Assembly (NCBI GenBank): GCA_018968885.1
Contig: JAGWZK010000025.1
Location: 1 to 37,348 of the forward strand
Direction: 5' to 3'
Length of the DNA stretch: 37,348 nucleotides
Source: Planctomycetota bacterium
Lineage (GTDB): Bacteria; Planctomycetota; Phycisphaerae; Phycisphaerales; UBA1924
The translations under genes and the position numbers were made by a program. Position 1 is the stretch's first letter, and each line of letters opens with the position of its first letter. The notes below the pieces were generated by a model that did not search any database, had not been told where the DNA came from, and saw only the letters and a program-made list of their open reading frames with translations. Shown here one piece after another: positions 26,058-34,351 of the stretch.

Positions 26058-27269
26058 ATGCCGCCGCTTCGCGTTCATAGTCTCGGTCGACTCCTCCTTC
26101 GCCATGGCTTCTTCTATGCCCTCGCGCTCTCAGCGCTCGGCGCGGCAGTGGCGATCTGCGTGACTTGCCTGACCTCGCAAGTGATGACCGATCGCACGCT
26201 GATCACTCAGTTTCTCTTCTGGATTCCGCTGTGGGCGTACGCCGTGCTGCTGCTGGTCGTGCTCTTGCTTTCTGCAGCGTTGCTCATCATCAGCTTTCTG
26301 CTTCGCCGCGCTCGACTGCCGCTGCACGAATGGAACGCCAGCGATGTCGCTCATCGCCGTCTGGTTGCGGTGCTGAGTATGCTGCTGCTGATTGCGTTTG
26401 GGCTCGGAGCCGTCGGATGGCTTCGACAGCGCACCCCATCGAGTCTCACTCCCGTCGAAGCCGCCAACGCCGAAGTACGCATCCTGCATTGGAATCTCTC
26501 CAGCCCTGACACTCACACATGGCCGGGTGTGATCACCGATGTTCCTGAATGCCGCCACGCCGACGTGCTGCTGCTTGGAGTCACGATGGATGATGCGCAG
26601 TTCACTCGGGTGATGAAACCGCTGGCGCAGTCGCATCACATACGCCGCATCGGCACTCTCGCCGTGCTGAGCAGGTTTCCGATCAGTGATGTACGCACGA
26701 TTGATCTGAAGCTGGATTCCATCGTGAATGCCACCCGCCGCGATGGATCATCACCAGAAGCGTGGTATCAGACTCTCTATAACGATCACGCTGAGAAACT
26801 AGGTATTTCGCGGCGAGAATTCGGCCTGCCTGATCCTGGCGACATCATCGCTTTCACGCTGACAACCCCTTCCGGTCAGGTGCCCATTCAGTTCATCGAT
26901 CTGCCGTCAAGTCCCCTGGCTTCGCGTCACGCGATCGCGCTGGCCACCGCTGAGCGCATCCGCGATGCCGTGCTTCCCGCTCCACAGTTGATCATTGGTG
27001 ATTTCAACATCCCTGCGGCATCTCAGTCTCTTTCAGCGATCGCCCCTGGCTACCGATTGGCCGCTCGCCACGCACACGATGCCGATAGCGGCCCGACGTG
27101 GCCTCGGGCGCGGCCTCTTCTGCAGATCGATCACGCGCTGGTGCATCCTTCAATCACGACGCGCGTTTACCGGACTTTTGATCCCGGCTTCTCAGACCAC
27201 TGGGGGCAGTTTCTCATCTTCACCCCGGTCAAGTCGTCACCGTCCGAGAGTGTCGTCCCCCCGGGTTGA
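26058..27269 (+). CDS. Membrane-anchored endonuclease/exonuclease/phosphatase-fold protein
   Basis: The 403-residue protein has three predicted N-terminal membrane helices (about 14-36, 50-78 and 100-122). A catalytic domain of the EEP superfamily follows: LHWNLSS, then LLIGDFNIPA-like sequence (IIGDFNIPA), LQIDHALVHP and FSDHWGQF, which correspond to the family's N, GDFN, D-H and SDH motifs. The usual acidic residue after the first motif is not obvious. The domain would face the periplasm. EEP enzymes cleave phosphodiesters in nucleic acids, lipids or phosphoesters; the substrate here is unknown. It starts two bases after the polymerase stop, so coupling to it is likely. A role in releasing lipid-linked polymer is speculation. 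Confidence 0.8.
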   Translation: MPPLRVHSLGRLLLRHGFFYALALSALGAAVAICVTCLTSQVMTDRTLITQFLFWIPLWAYAVLLLVVLLLSAALLIISFLLRRARLPLHEWNASDVAHRRLVAVLSMLLLIAFGLGAVGWLRQRTPSSLTPVEAANAEVRILHWNLSSPDTHTWPGVITDVPECRHADVLLLGVTMDDAQFTRVMKPLAQSHHIRRIGTLAVLSRFPISDVRTIDLKLDSIVNATRRDGSSPEAWYQTLYNDHAEKLGISRREFGLPDPGDIIAFTLTTPSGQVPIQFIDLPSSPLASRHAIALATAERIRDAVLPAPQLIIGDFNIPAASQSLSAIAPGYRLAARHAHDADSGPTWPRARPLLQIDHALVHPSITTRVYRTFDPGFSDHWGQFLIFTPVKSSPSESVVPPG

Positions 27270-27448
27270 CGGATCCACTTTCACGCCTTACCGGTCACTC
27301 GCGTAGTGAGTATGCGCCGCATAGTTGATTCTCAGGGTGCAAACCTCACCAGTGTCACGCTCCGCGTGCGCGTCATCGCTGAGCCACAACGCGGCAGAAG
27401 CAACGCACACGGCACATCCTCACCGCATTCCCTGTCGATGACACAATC

Positions 27449-29713
27449 ATGCGTACTGAGTCCACACGTACCCGCCAGCTCGCCCCCGCCGCGCTGCTCG
27501 CCATGAGCATGTTGACCGCACTCGGTCCCGTGGCACACTGCCACGCCGACACATATGCGGTGAACCGAGAGAATACGGGCGTGCGTTTTGTGGATAGCTC
27601 GAACAGTCGCACCATCATTTCTCCTAACGGCTTCTCTCTGGTCAGCGACACGCAGGCGCGGACCAACATCAGCGTCACCAATCAACCTGGCGGCTTTGAC
27701 CTTGTCGTCACGTACACCAATGTGGGATCAACTCCCACCCCGCTCGGACAGATCAACATCGGCGGCATTCGTTTTGGTCAATCGGTGCAGTTTCGCGACT
27801 TTTCCCACGATTGCAAGATCAAGACCTTTGATCACGGCGGCCAGACGCGGAGCTTCTCTCAGAAGGAGTACCCCTACGACTCCTACAGCCCGGTCACCGT
27901 GATGAGTGATGGCGAGTACACCATCGGGCTGAGCTTGAACTACCCGCTTGCCGAGTACAACCACCGCATTGACATGCTGGTGCAGTCGCCGGTTCGTACG
28001 CCAAATGACAATGGTCGCAACTGGATGGTGAGCTTCAGGTTGTGGGGTGATATTCCCGCCGGGCAGACGCGCACGTACACCGTTCCCGTGCGCGTGGCCA
28101 AGGGAAACCAACACTGGCTGGAGACACTCAAGCCCTACCGCGAGTACTTCAACTCTCTGTACGGCAGTGTGCAATACAACCGCGACCCAAACCCCGTTCG
28201 CGGCTTTCACATTTCGTATCTCGAGTTTCTCTCCAGCACCAGCCAGCGCGGTTTCTACAACTCCAACATGGATCCCTCAGTGCATGGCTATGGCCCCTGG
28301 GCCAATTACATCCGGACCAACGCGATCGCCAATGGTTTTGAGCGTGTGATGATCTGGGCTCCGACGGGTGTGTACTACACGCGTCGCGATGACAATTACC
28401 CGTGTCTGTTCATGACCGGCGCAGACAACATTCCGATCATGCGCAATAGCCAGCACCTGCTTCGTTCCATTGCCGATGCGGGCATCACCGTTGGATACTG
28501 GTGGGGCTTTGCCCAGTTCGTTTCGCCCGGTGGCTGGGATACCGGCCACACCATGATTGACGTCGATAATCCTGCGCACCTGGCCCTCGCCTGGCGCGAG
28601 GTGGATCGTGCTGTTTCACTTGGTGCCACATCAATCGGACTTGACGCCTTTCTTCTGATGCAACCTGCACCCGCGCTGCGATATCTGCGCATGCTGCGCG
28701 AGCGTTATCCCACGGTGAAGTTCACCAGCGAAGTCTCGCTTGCCGACGTGTATCACGTCTATGCCCCCACGTTTCTCTTTGGAAATCAGGTGACCACACC
28801 TCACTACCTTGCGGACTTCCTGCTTCCCGGTCAGGAAACCTGGGTCATCACCGGCTATGACGAGCCGCAGAATGGTGAAACATTCACGCAGTCTCTCAAT
28901 CGCGAGATGGCGCGCTACGCGGACATGGGCTATGTCCCCCTTGTCAACAGCAATGTTCCCGTCACACCAGTCTTGCTCGCTGCCGAAGGTTGGAACGCTC
29001 TGCCCGATTCCGTGCGGCCGACCGTCAATGGCGGCACTAACGCCTCCACGAACGGCACACTTGCCTCCGGTCTTTCCAACTTCCTGACCCGCAGCAACGG
29101 CAATCGCCCCGACGGTGGTGGCAATAGCGCCAGTGGCTCGGGCCGCACCTCGCGATCAACGACTACGGACACTGCCACTGCCTCAGGTGCTCCCGCTGGG
29201 AACTCCTTTGCCGTGACCGGCTTGTCTGCGCCCAACACCGCCAGCTCTTCCGCGGCTGTGCCCAACGCATCCACAAGCACATTCACGCAAACGCAGACTA
29301 ATCTGGCCACCGGCACCGAAGAAGCCCTGAAGCAAAGGACCGGGCCCAGCGAACAATCCACTCTCAGTGGCGAAGTTACCAGCGATCTGGCCAACGCCGG
29401 CGCCACTGGCGCCAGAAATAACGCACCCGCCGGCGGCGCGAATCGCACTGCCAAGTTCACTTCGCCACGCTCGACCGTGCCTCCTCCGGCATCGAATCGC
29501 GGCCCGTCGCGTGTGATCAAGCAATCCACGGCTCAGGCCGAGCATGCCGCTCCGGGTGCCAATGGCTCACCAATTCCCACGATCTTCACGCTGCGGTCGC
29601 CGTACATCGACGCCATCAAGAACGTCTTCCCGGATAGCAACATCGCCAATGCCGCGTTGCGTCGGGCTTCATCGCCTGCGGAAAGCCAGACCGCGGCTGC
29701 CAGCGAAAAGTGA
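27449..29713 (+). CDS. Large secreted protein with a glycosidase-like barrel and low-complexity tail
   Basis: The 754-residue product has a signal peptide (about 1-33, cleavage near CHA). A beta-rich N-terminal domain (about 35-220) follows, then an alpha/beta region (about 240-510) that reads like a TIM barrel. It contains GFHISYLEFL, GYWWGFAQFVSP, TSIGLDAFLLM and VKFTSEVSLADV. Acidic residues at the ends of predicted strands (Asp in GLDAF, Glu in TSEVS) are possible catalytic residues, as in Asp-nucleophile glycoside hydrolases. Residues 525-700 are Ser/Thr/Asn/Ala/Gly-rich with no fold visible. I do not recognise the family. Its place at the end of the polysaccharide block suggests it acts on the polymer outside the cytoplasm. 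Confidence 0.7.
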   Translation: MRTESTRTRQLAPAALLAMSMLTALGPVAHCHADTYAVNRENTGVRFVDSSNSRTIISPNGFSLVSDTQARTNISVTNQPGGFDLVVTYTNVGSTPTPLGQINIGGIRFGQSVQFRDFSHDCKIKTFDHGGQTRSFSQKEYPYDSYSPVTVMSDGEYTIGLSLNYPLAEYNHRIDMLVQSPVRTPNDNGRNWMVSFRLWGDIPAGQTRTYTVPVRVAKGNQHWLETLKPYREYFNSLYGSVQYNRDPNPVRGFHISYLEFLSSTSQRGFYNSNMDPSVHGYGPWANYIRTNAIANGFERVMIWAPTGVYYTRRDDNYPCLFMTGADNIPIMRNSQHLLRSIADAGITVGYWWGFAQFVSPGGWDTGHTMIDVDNPAHLALAWREVDRAVSLGATSIGLDAFLLMQPAPALRYLRMLRERYPTVKFTSEVSLADVYHVYAPTFLFGNQVTTPHYLADFLLPGQETWVITGYDEPQNGETFTQSLNREMARYADMGYVPLVNSNVPVTPVLLAAEGWNALPDSVRPTVNGGTNASTNGTLASGLSNFLTRSNGNRPDGGGNSASGSGRTSRSTTTDTATASGAPAGNSFAVTGLSAPNTASSSAAVPNASTSTFTQTQTNLATGTEEALKQRTGPSEQSTLSGEVTSDLANAGATGARNNAPAGGANRTAKFTSPRSTVPPPASNRGPSRVIKQSTAQAEHAAPGANGSPIPTIFTLRSPYIDAIKNVFPDSNIANAALRRASSPAESQTAAASEK

Positions 29714-29726
29714 CCAGACCGCGCGA

Positions 29727-31124
29727 TCAGCGAATCTCGACGGGCTCGATGCGCGAGTCGTCCATGGAATCGCTGCGATCGTTATCGCGGGGCAGATCTG
29801 CGGTCAGGAGCACGCGCACAGCGCGCTTGGGCTCGGCCTCGGTCACTTTGATCACGCCACCTGGTATCTTCAGCTCTTCACCGAGTGAGGGGATGTGCCC
29901 GAGTGTCACGGCGACAAAGCCGGCGACTGTCTCGTACTCAGGATTTTCCGGCAATTCCACTCCCAGCGGCGCAATCGACGAGTTGACGTCGTCGATGTAG
30001 GCGCGGGCATCGATCTCGGCTGTCCGAGCTTCGCGATTGAGACGGATGGGTGAGCCACCGGCATCGGGCGTGGTTTCGTATTCATCCTGAATCTCGCCCA
30101 CGATCTCTTCCATGATGTCTTCGACGGTGACCAGCCCGGCCGTGCCGCCAAATTCGTCGGCGACGACGGCTATGTGCACCTTGCTGGCGAGCATTTCGTG
30201 CAGGGTCTCGCGGACGGTCTTGGTCTCGGGCACGAACATGGCGGGGCGGAGGATAGAGCGAAAATCAAAGGTCTTTCCGCCTCGGGATGCATCGCCGGCC
30301 AGCCAGCGCATGAGATCCTTGACGTAGAAAAACCCCACAATCGAATCTAGCGATCCTTGGTACACGGGAATGCGTGAATGTCCGCAGGTTCTGATGTATG
30401 CCGTGACATCGCTGAGTGAGTCGGTCAATTCCATCGCGGCGATCTCGGTGCGGGGCGTCATCACCTGACGCACCGTCAGATTCCTGAAATTCACCACTGC
30501 CTCAATCATCGACTTCTCGCGCTCGTCAAACTGCCCCTCTTCCCGCGCTTCCTGAACCACATCCAGCAGTTCCTGCTGAATCTCGTGAGAAGTGTCCACA
30601 TCCGTGCGGCCTGCCAATCGCTTGACAATCTCATCCACCAGCCCGCCCACGGCCCGCACCGGCGATGACACGGCGTACAGCCCTCGAATCAGCAGCGACC
30701 ATGCGTACACAGTCGCCTCAGGCACGTGCCGCGCAACTGACTGCGGAATCAAGAGCCCGAAAATCCAGATCAGCGCGGACGCCAGGGCAATACCACCAAC
30801 CGCTTCACGCCAACCTGGTCCGGTCTGTGCTTCCGGCGTGAGCTCGCTCTGCATGAATGCCGCCACCGCAAAAGTGGACGCTACCGCAGCCACCAGATTC
30901 AACAGCACTCGCGGCAATGCGCACGCCGTTGCGTGCGCCTCAGGATCAGCCAAAATCGCATCCACTCGTCGCGTCGCCGATGGTTGCTGACGAATCGCCG
31001 CGATCGACTCCAACCTCGCGCGGCTCATTTCCTTGAGGGAGTGAAACAACGCCGACAGCACGCCGCCGGCGCCCACGGCGATCAACGCGATTCCCAGCCA
31101 AGACCCGCCTGAAAGTGTGCCCAT
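29727..31124 (-). CDS. HlyC/CorC-type CNNM-CBS membrane protein
   Basis: The 465-residue protein has an N-terminal membrane domain (helices near 8-28, 66-90 and 105-150). Two CBS domains follow, starting at VMTPRTEIAAMELTD and ILRPAMFVPETKTV with the signature HIAVVADEFGGTAGLVT and EDIMEEIVGEI. The C-terminal CorC/HlyC domain ends the protein (YETVAGFV, LGEELKIPGG). Family members are linked to Mg2+/Co2+ efflux or homeostasis. GGAGGTGA precedes the ATG by six bases. The start overlaps the stop of ybeY (TGATG), reproducing the ybeY-ybeX order known from E. coli. It converges on the secreted protein gene with 13 bases between stops. Confidence 0.9.
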   Translation of the reverse strand: MGTLSGGSWLGIALIAVGAGGVLSALFHSLKEMSRARLESIAAIRQQPSATRRVDAILADPEAHATACALPRVLLNLVAAVASTFAVAAFMQSELTPEAQTGPGWREAVGGIALASALIWIFGLLIPQSVARHVPEATVYAWSLLIRGLYAVSSPVRAVGGLVDEIVKRLAGRTDVDTSHEIQQELLDVVQEAREEGQFDEREKSMIEAVVNFRNLTVRQVMTPRTEIAAMELTDSLSDVTAYIRTCGHSRIPVYQGSLDSIVGFFYVKDLMRWLAGDASRGGKTFDFRSILRPAMFVPETKTVRETLHEMLASKVHIAVVADEFGGTAGLVTVEDIMEEIVGEIQDEYETTPDAGGSPIRLNREARTAEIDARAYIDDVNSSIAPLGVELPENPEYETVAGFVAVTLGHIPSLGEELKIPGGVIKVTEAEPKRAVRVLLTADLPRDNDRSDSMDDSRIEPVEIR

Positions 31125-31627
31125 CAGTGCTCACCTCCGAGAGACTTCTGGTCTCGGGCAAATACTCGGCCAATCCCGATCGCTTCCAGAACTTCATCTT
31201 CGCGAGCGTGCATTCGCGCATACGCAGCAGGATCGTGATCATCGTGCCCAAGGCAATGCAGAACCCCGTGAACGATGTACAGCACGAGCTCGCGGCTCGT
31301 TGGATGTCCCCGCTCCGCTCCGCATCGCTCCGCCTCGTCCAGGCAAATCAGAATGTCGGTATCCAAAGGCCCGGCACCGTCTTCGCGCAGGTCAAAGGTC
31401 AGGACATCCGTGGTCCCAGCCACCCCCGAAAATCGCTCATGAGCCGCCGCCATCTCAATATCACTCACGACCACGACCCGAACAGATCCACCGCCTGCCG
31501 CGTCCTTCGTCAATTCCGTCAACGCGCGGCATGCCTGCTCTTTCAAACTCGCCACGTCCGCGTCTCTCAGACGCCCCGTCCGGTCTTGAACGGTCAATGT
31601 TGTTGGCTGTGTGAGCTCGTCAGTCAC
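31124..31627 (-). CDS. ybeY: Endoribonuclease YbeY, 16S rRNA maturation factor
   Basis: The 167-residue metalloprotein is needed for 16S rRNA 3' processing and ribosome quality control. The zinc motif HGVLHCLGHDDHD matches the family pattern H-G-x-L-H-x3-H-x5-H. Upstream, VVVVSDIEMAAAHERF and TDVLTFDLRE are family landmarks. The frame stays open to 31957, but GTG 31627 gives the normal length, and the added part would cross the guaB promoter. No PhoH-like gene (ybeZ) is adjacent. Translation of the next gene, corC, is coupled through TGATG. Confidence 0.9.
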   Translation of the reverse strand: MTDELTQPTTLTVQDRTGRLRDADVASLKEQACRALTELTKDAAGGGSVRVVVVSDIEMAAAHERFSGVAGTTDVLTFDLREDGAGPLDTDILICLDEAERCGAERGHPTSRELVLYIVHGVLHCLGHDDHDPAAYARMHAREDEVLEAIGIGRVFARDQKSLGGEH

Positions 31628-31666
31628 GCCAGAAGGGTATGAGGCATCACGGAGCGCTACCCCAGT

Positions 31667-31694
31667 TTGACCAAGCTCACAAGAGTCCGATAAT
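31667..31694 (+). promoter_or_regulatory. Sigma-70-like promoter of guaB
   Basis: TTGACC (31667-31672) and GATAAT (31689-31694) with a 16-base spacer; the -10 is part of a CCGATAAT motif. Transcription would start near 31701, leaving a leader of about 210 bases. I see no known riboswitch in that leader, only a weak stem near 31824-31851. Confidence 0.6.
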
Positions 31695-31914
31695 AAATGC
31701 GTTCCCTCCTCTCCATGAATCCGCGGATGCCGTCGTGCTGACTTGGGCATCAGGGAAGTCATCCCGGGCTGGAACTCTCCGTCGCTGGGTTGCTGCCAAG
31801 GTGCCGTTGCTGCAGTCGGTCTTGCGTGCGGGGCGAGTAGCGTGCGCAAACCCCTCGCGTGCACCCCAAAACGCCCTTCACTTGACTCCCCACGTTTGCC
31901 AGCAACCCTTATCC

Positions 31915-33453
31915 ATGGGTACTTCACCGATTTCCGCCACCCGCTCTGACTATCCAAAAATCGTCCTCGAAGGCATCACGTTTGACGATGTCCTGCTGAT
32001 TCCGCGCCGTTCCGCCATTTCCCCGGCCGAGGCCGACACCCGCACGCGGCTCACCCGCCAGATCAACCTCAACATCCCCCTCATCTCCGCCCCCATGGAC
32101 ACGGTGACGGAGCACGCTCTGGCCATTGCCCTGGCCCAGGAAGGCGGCATGGGCATCATCCATAAGAACATGTCCGTCGAGGCCCAGGCCCGCGAAGTGA
32201 CCAAGGTCAAACGCTCTGCCAACGGCATCATCCGCGATCCGCTCACCCTTGGCCCTGCCGACACCGTCGCCAAGGCCAAGGAGCTCATGCGTGCACATAA
32301 CGTCTCCGGCTTTCCCATCACCGAAGATGGCGGCACCAATCCGCGCGGCAAAGGCAAGCTTCTCGGCATCCTCACTCGCCGCGATCTCAAGTTTGTCGAA
32401 GACCCCGCTACCAGTGTCCGCGAAGTCATGACCCGCGAAGGACTCGTCACCGCCCCCGACACCACCACGCTTCCCGATGCGGAATTGATTCTCAACAAGA
32501 ACAAGGTTGAGAAGCTTCTGCTGGTTGATAAATCCGGCAACCTCGTCGGCCTCATCACCATGCGCGATATCGAACGTCTCGCCAGTTTCCCGCGAGCTGT
32601 CACCGATTCCCGCGGCCGCCTCCTCTGCGGCGCGGCCATCGGTCCCGGTCAGTACGACCGTGTCGATGCTCTTCTCGCTGCCGAGGTTGATGTCATCACC
32701 CTGGACACCGCCCACGGCCACACCGACAATGTCCTGGCCACCGTCAAGGAAATCAAGAAGTCCCGCAACGTTCAACTCGTCGTCGGCAACATTGTCACCG
32801 CCGCTGCTGCTCGTGATCTCATCGACGCTGGTGCCGATGCCGTCAAAGTCGGCATTGGCCCCGGCAGCATCTGCACCACACGTGTCGTCACCGGCGTCGG
32901 CATGCCGCAGATCACCGCAGTGATGGAAGTGATGAGGGGAGTGGGGGGCTCCGGAGTCCCGGTCATCGCCGATGGCGGCATCCGCCACAGTGGCGATATC
33001 CCCAAGGCCCTCGCCGCTGGTGCTCACGCCGTGATGATGGGCTCACTCTTTGCCGGCCTGGATGAATCCCCCGGCGAGATGGTCATTTCCCACGGCCGCC
33101 GCTACAAGAGCTATCGCGGCATGGGCTCTGAAGGCGCCATGAACGCCGGCAGCGCAGATCGTTATCGTCAGGCCGACAAGCTCGATGCCAGTGGCAAGGC
33201 CGTCCGCAAGTTTGTCCCCGAAGGCGTCGAAGGCCTTGTCCCCTATCGCGGCACGCTCGCCGATTTCGTCTATCAACTCGTCGGCGGCATCCGCGCCAGC
33301 ATGGGATACTGCGGCTGCAAGACCATCGAAGAACTTCGCGAACACGCCATGTTCTGCAAAGTCTCGAGCGCGACGGTCGTGGAAAATCACCCCCACGACA
33401 TCACCATCACCAAAGAGAGCCCGAATTACATGGTGGAGTCTGCTCGCGGCTGA
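31915..33453 (+). CDS. guaB: Inosine-5'-monophosphate dehydrogenase
   Basis: IMPDH oxidises IMP to XMP, the first committed step to GMP. The 512-residue protein has [21 protein letters not shown], a CBS pair (about 105-230, with LTRRDL and TMRDIERL), the catalytic loop [13 protein letters not shown] with Cys320, [16 protein letters not shown], the flap-region RGMGSEGAM and GLVPYRGTL. All key residues are present and the length is normal. The frame is open from 31639, but ATG 31915 gives the usual N-terminus. It is transcribed away from ybeY-corC. Confidence 0.97.
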   Translation: MGTSPISATRSDYPKIVLEGITFDDVLLIPRRSAISPAEADTRTRLTRQINLNIPLISAPMDTVTEHALAIALAQEGGMGIIHKNMSVEAQAREVTKVKRSANGIIRDPLTLGPADTVAKAKELMRAHNVSGFPITEDGGTNPRGKGKLLGILTRRDLKFVEDPATSVREVMTREGLVTAPDTTTLPDAELILNKNKVEKLLLVDKSGNLVGLITMRDIERLASFPRAVTDSRGRLLCGAAIGPGQYDRVDALLAAEVDVITLDTAHGHTDNVLATVKEIKKSRNVQLVVGNIVTAAAARDLIDAGADAVKVGIGPGSICTTRVVTGVGMPQITAVMEVMRGVGGSGVPVIADGGIRHSGDIPKALAAGAHAVMMGSLFAGLDESPGEMVISHGRRYKSYRGMGSEGAMNAGSADRYRQADKLDASGKAVRKFVPEGVEGLVPYRGTLADFVYQLVGGIRASMGYCGCKTIEELREHAMFCKVSSATVVENHPHDITITKESPNYMVESARG

Positions 33454-33659
33454 ATGCGTCTGAGCCGCAGCGTTCCACCGGGGGAGTACCGTGGGCACCG
33501 TCGCATCTGGTGTGGTCGCGGCGTGGTCACGGCGTGGTGTCCGTTTGCGTTGACCCGGATCGACAGTGGCCCCTGCATCTGCCGTTCGATTCAGGTGATC
33601 TGATTCGCGGGTGTCCGAAGTTACTCTCGCGACAGGTGGAGAAGGTTGAGGCGTGAGCG

Positions 33660-33941
33660 GTGACGATTGCGAGCGTGAGGGCCACGCACAAGGTGATCGC
33701 GAGTGGCTCTTCGACAGGTGGAACCGACGCGTTGCGGGCGGTGTTGACGCGGCTGCCTGCGGAGACTCCTGGAATCGTGATCACGCAGCACATGCCAGGT
33801 GGATTTACGAAGTCGTTTGCCGATCGATTGAATTCGCTGAGCAAGATCGAAGTGCGAGAGGCGGTGGTCGGGCTGAATCAGATTCCGGAGAGGATCTCGG
33901 AGTTTGCGAGCAGCGTGGCGGCTGGTAAGCATGTGGCATGA
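33660..33941 (+). pseudogene. Fragment of a CheB methylesterase domain
   Basis: The frame (from GTG 33660, 93 residues) reads [19 protein letters not shown], then [19 protein letters not shown] and [16 protein letters not shown]. These are the start of the CheB methylesterase domain with the active-site Ser (GSSTGG) and His (QHMP). The sequence then diverges and stops, so the remainder of the domain with its catalytic Asp is missing. An in-frame stop sits just upstream, so no receiver domain is attached. No other chemotaxis gene is in the window. It is best read as a remnant, though a shortened expressed protein cannot be excluded. Confidence 0.65.
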
Positions 33942-33993
33942 GATTGACTTGCGATCCCTACAGTGATGCGGGGACCATGAGCAAGGAGGACGC

Positions 33994-34224
33994 ATGCCGC
34001 GGATTGAAGATGATATTGACGCTCCGCAGCAGGCCGACATGGAAGAGTTCGGAAGCGAGTTCATCAAATGCCCCAAGTGTCTTGCGAAGATTTATGACGA
34101 TGTGGACTGGTGCCACAAATGTGGCCACGCGCTTGGCGCCGCGGAGGAAACCAAGGTGAAGCCGTGGATATTGATTACGGGAATGGTGCTGCTTGCCAGC
34201 TTTCTTCTGTGGATGGTGCTTTAG
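33994..34224 (+). CDS. Small zinc-ribbon membrane protein
   Basis: The 76-residue protein has an acidic N-terminus, a zinc ribbon formed by CPKC and CHKCG (about residues 26-45), and one C-terminal membrane helix (about 57-75), so the ribbon probably faces the cytoplasm. AAGGAGGA at 33983-33990 precedes ATG 33994 at ideal spacing. I do not know a function. Its stop codon lies two bases before the inverted-repeat arm starting at 34226. Confidence 0.75.
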   Translation: MPRIEDDIDAPQQADMEEFGSEFIKCPKCLAKIYDDVDWCHKCGHALGAAEETKVKPWILITGMVLLASFLLWMVL

Positions 34225-34225
34225 C

Positions 34226-34351
34226 GTCAGGAGTCGGGAGGGGGAAGAGACGGCAGAGAAGTGGCGGAGTGGCAAAGTGGCGCAGTGGCAGAGTGAGAGG
34301 CAGAAGTGAGTGCCGCACCTTCGGTGCTCGGGGATGAAGGAGGAGGGGTGA
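34226..34351 (+). repeat. Right arm of the 126-bp exact inverted repeat
   Basis: Exact reverse complement of bases 1-126. It includes five tandem 8-bp units (AGTGGCGG, AGTGGCAA, AGTGGCGC, AGTGGCAG, AGTGAGAG at 34260-34299) and the hairpin GCACC TTC GGTGC. It forms the 3' end of the minus-strand gene at 34227-35126. Confidence 0.9.

Noticed and set aside
27306..27506. Small ORF before the secreted barrel protein
   Set aside because: It overlaps the start and signal peptide of the real gene in another frame and has no ribosome site.
31924..33027. 367-codon open frame on the minus strand
   Set aside because: Antisense to guaB. The Gly/Asp-rich translation is the mirror of guaB codons.
1..34351. 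Composite transposon bounded by the inverted repeats
   Set aside because: No transposase or integrase gene is visible inside, the content is housekeeping plus polysaccharide genes, and no target-site duplication can be checked at the window edge.
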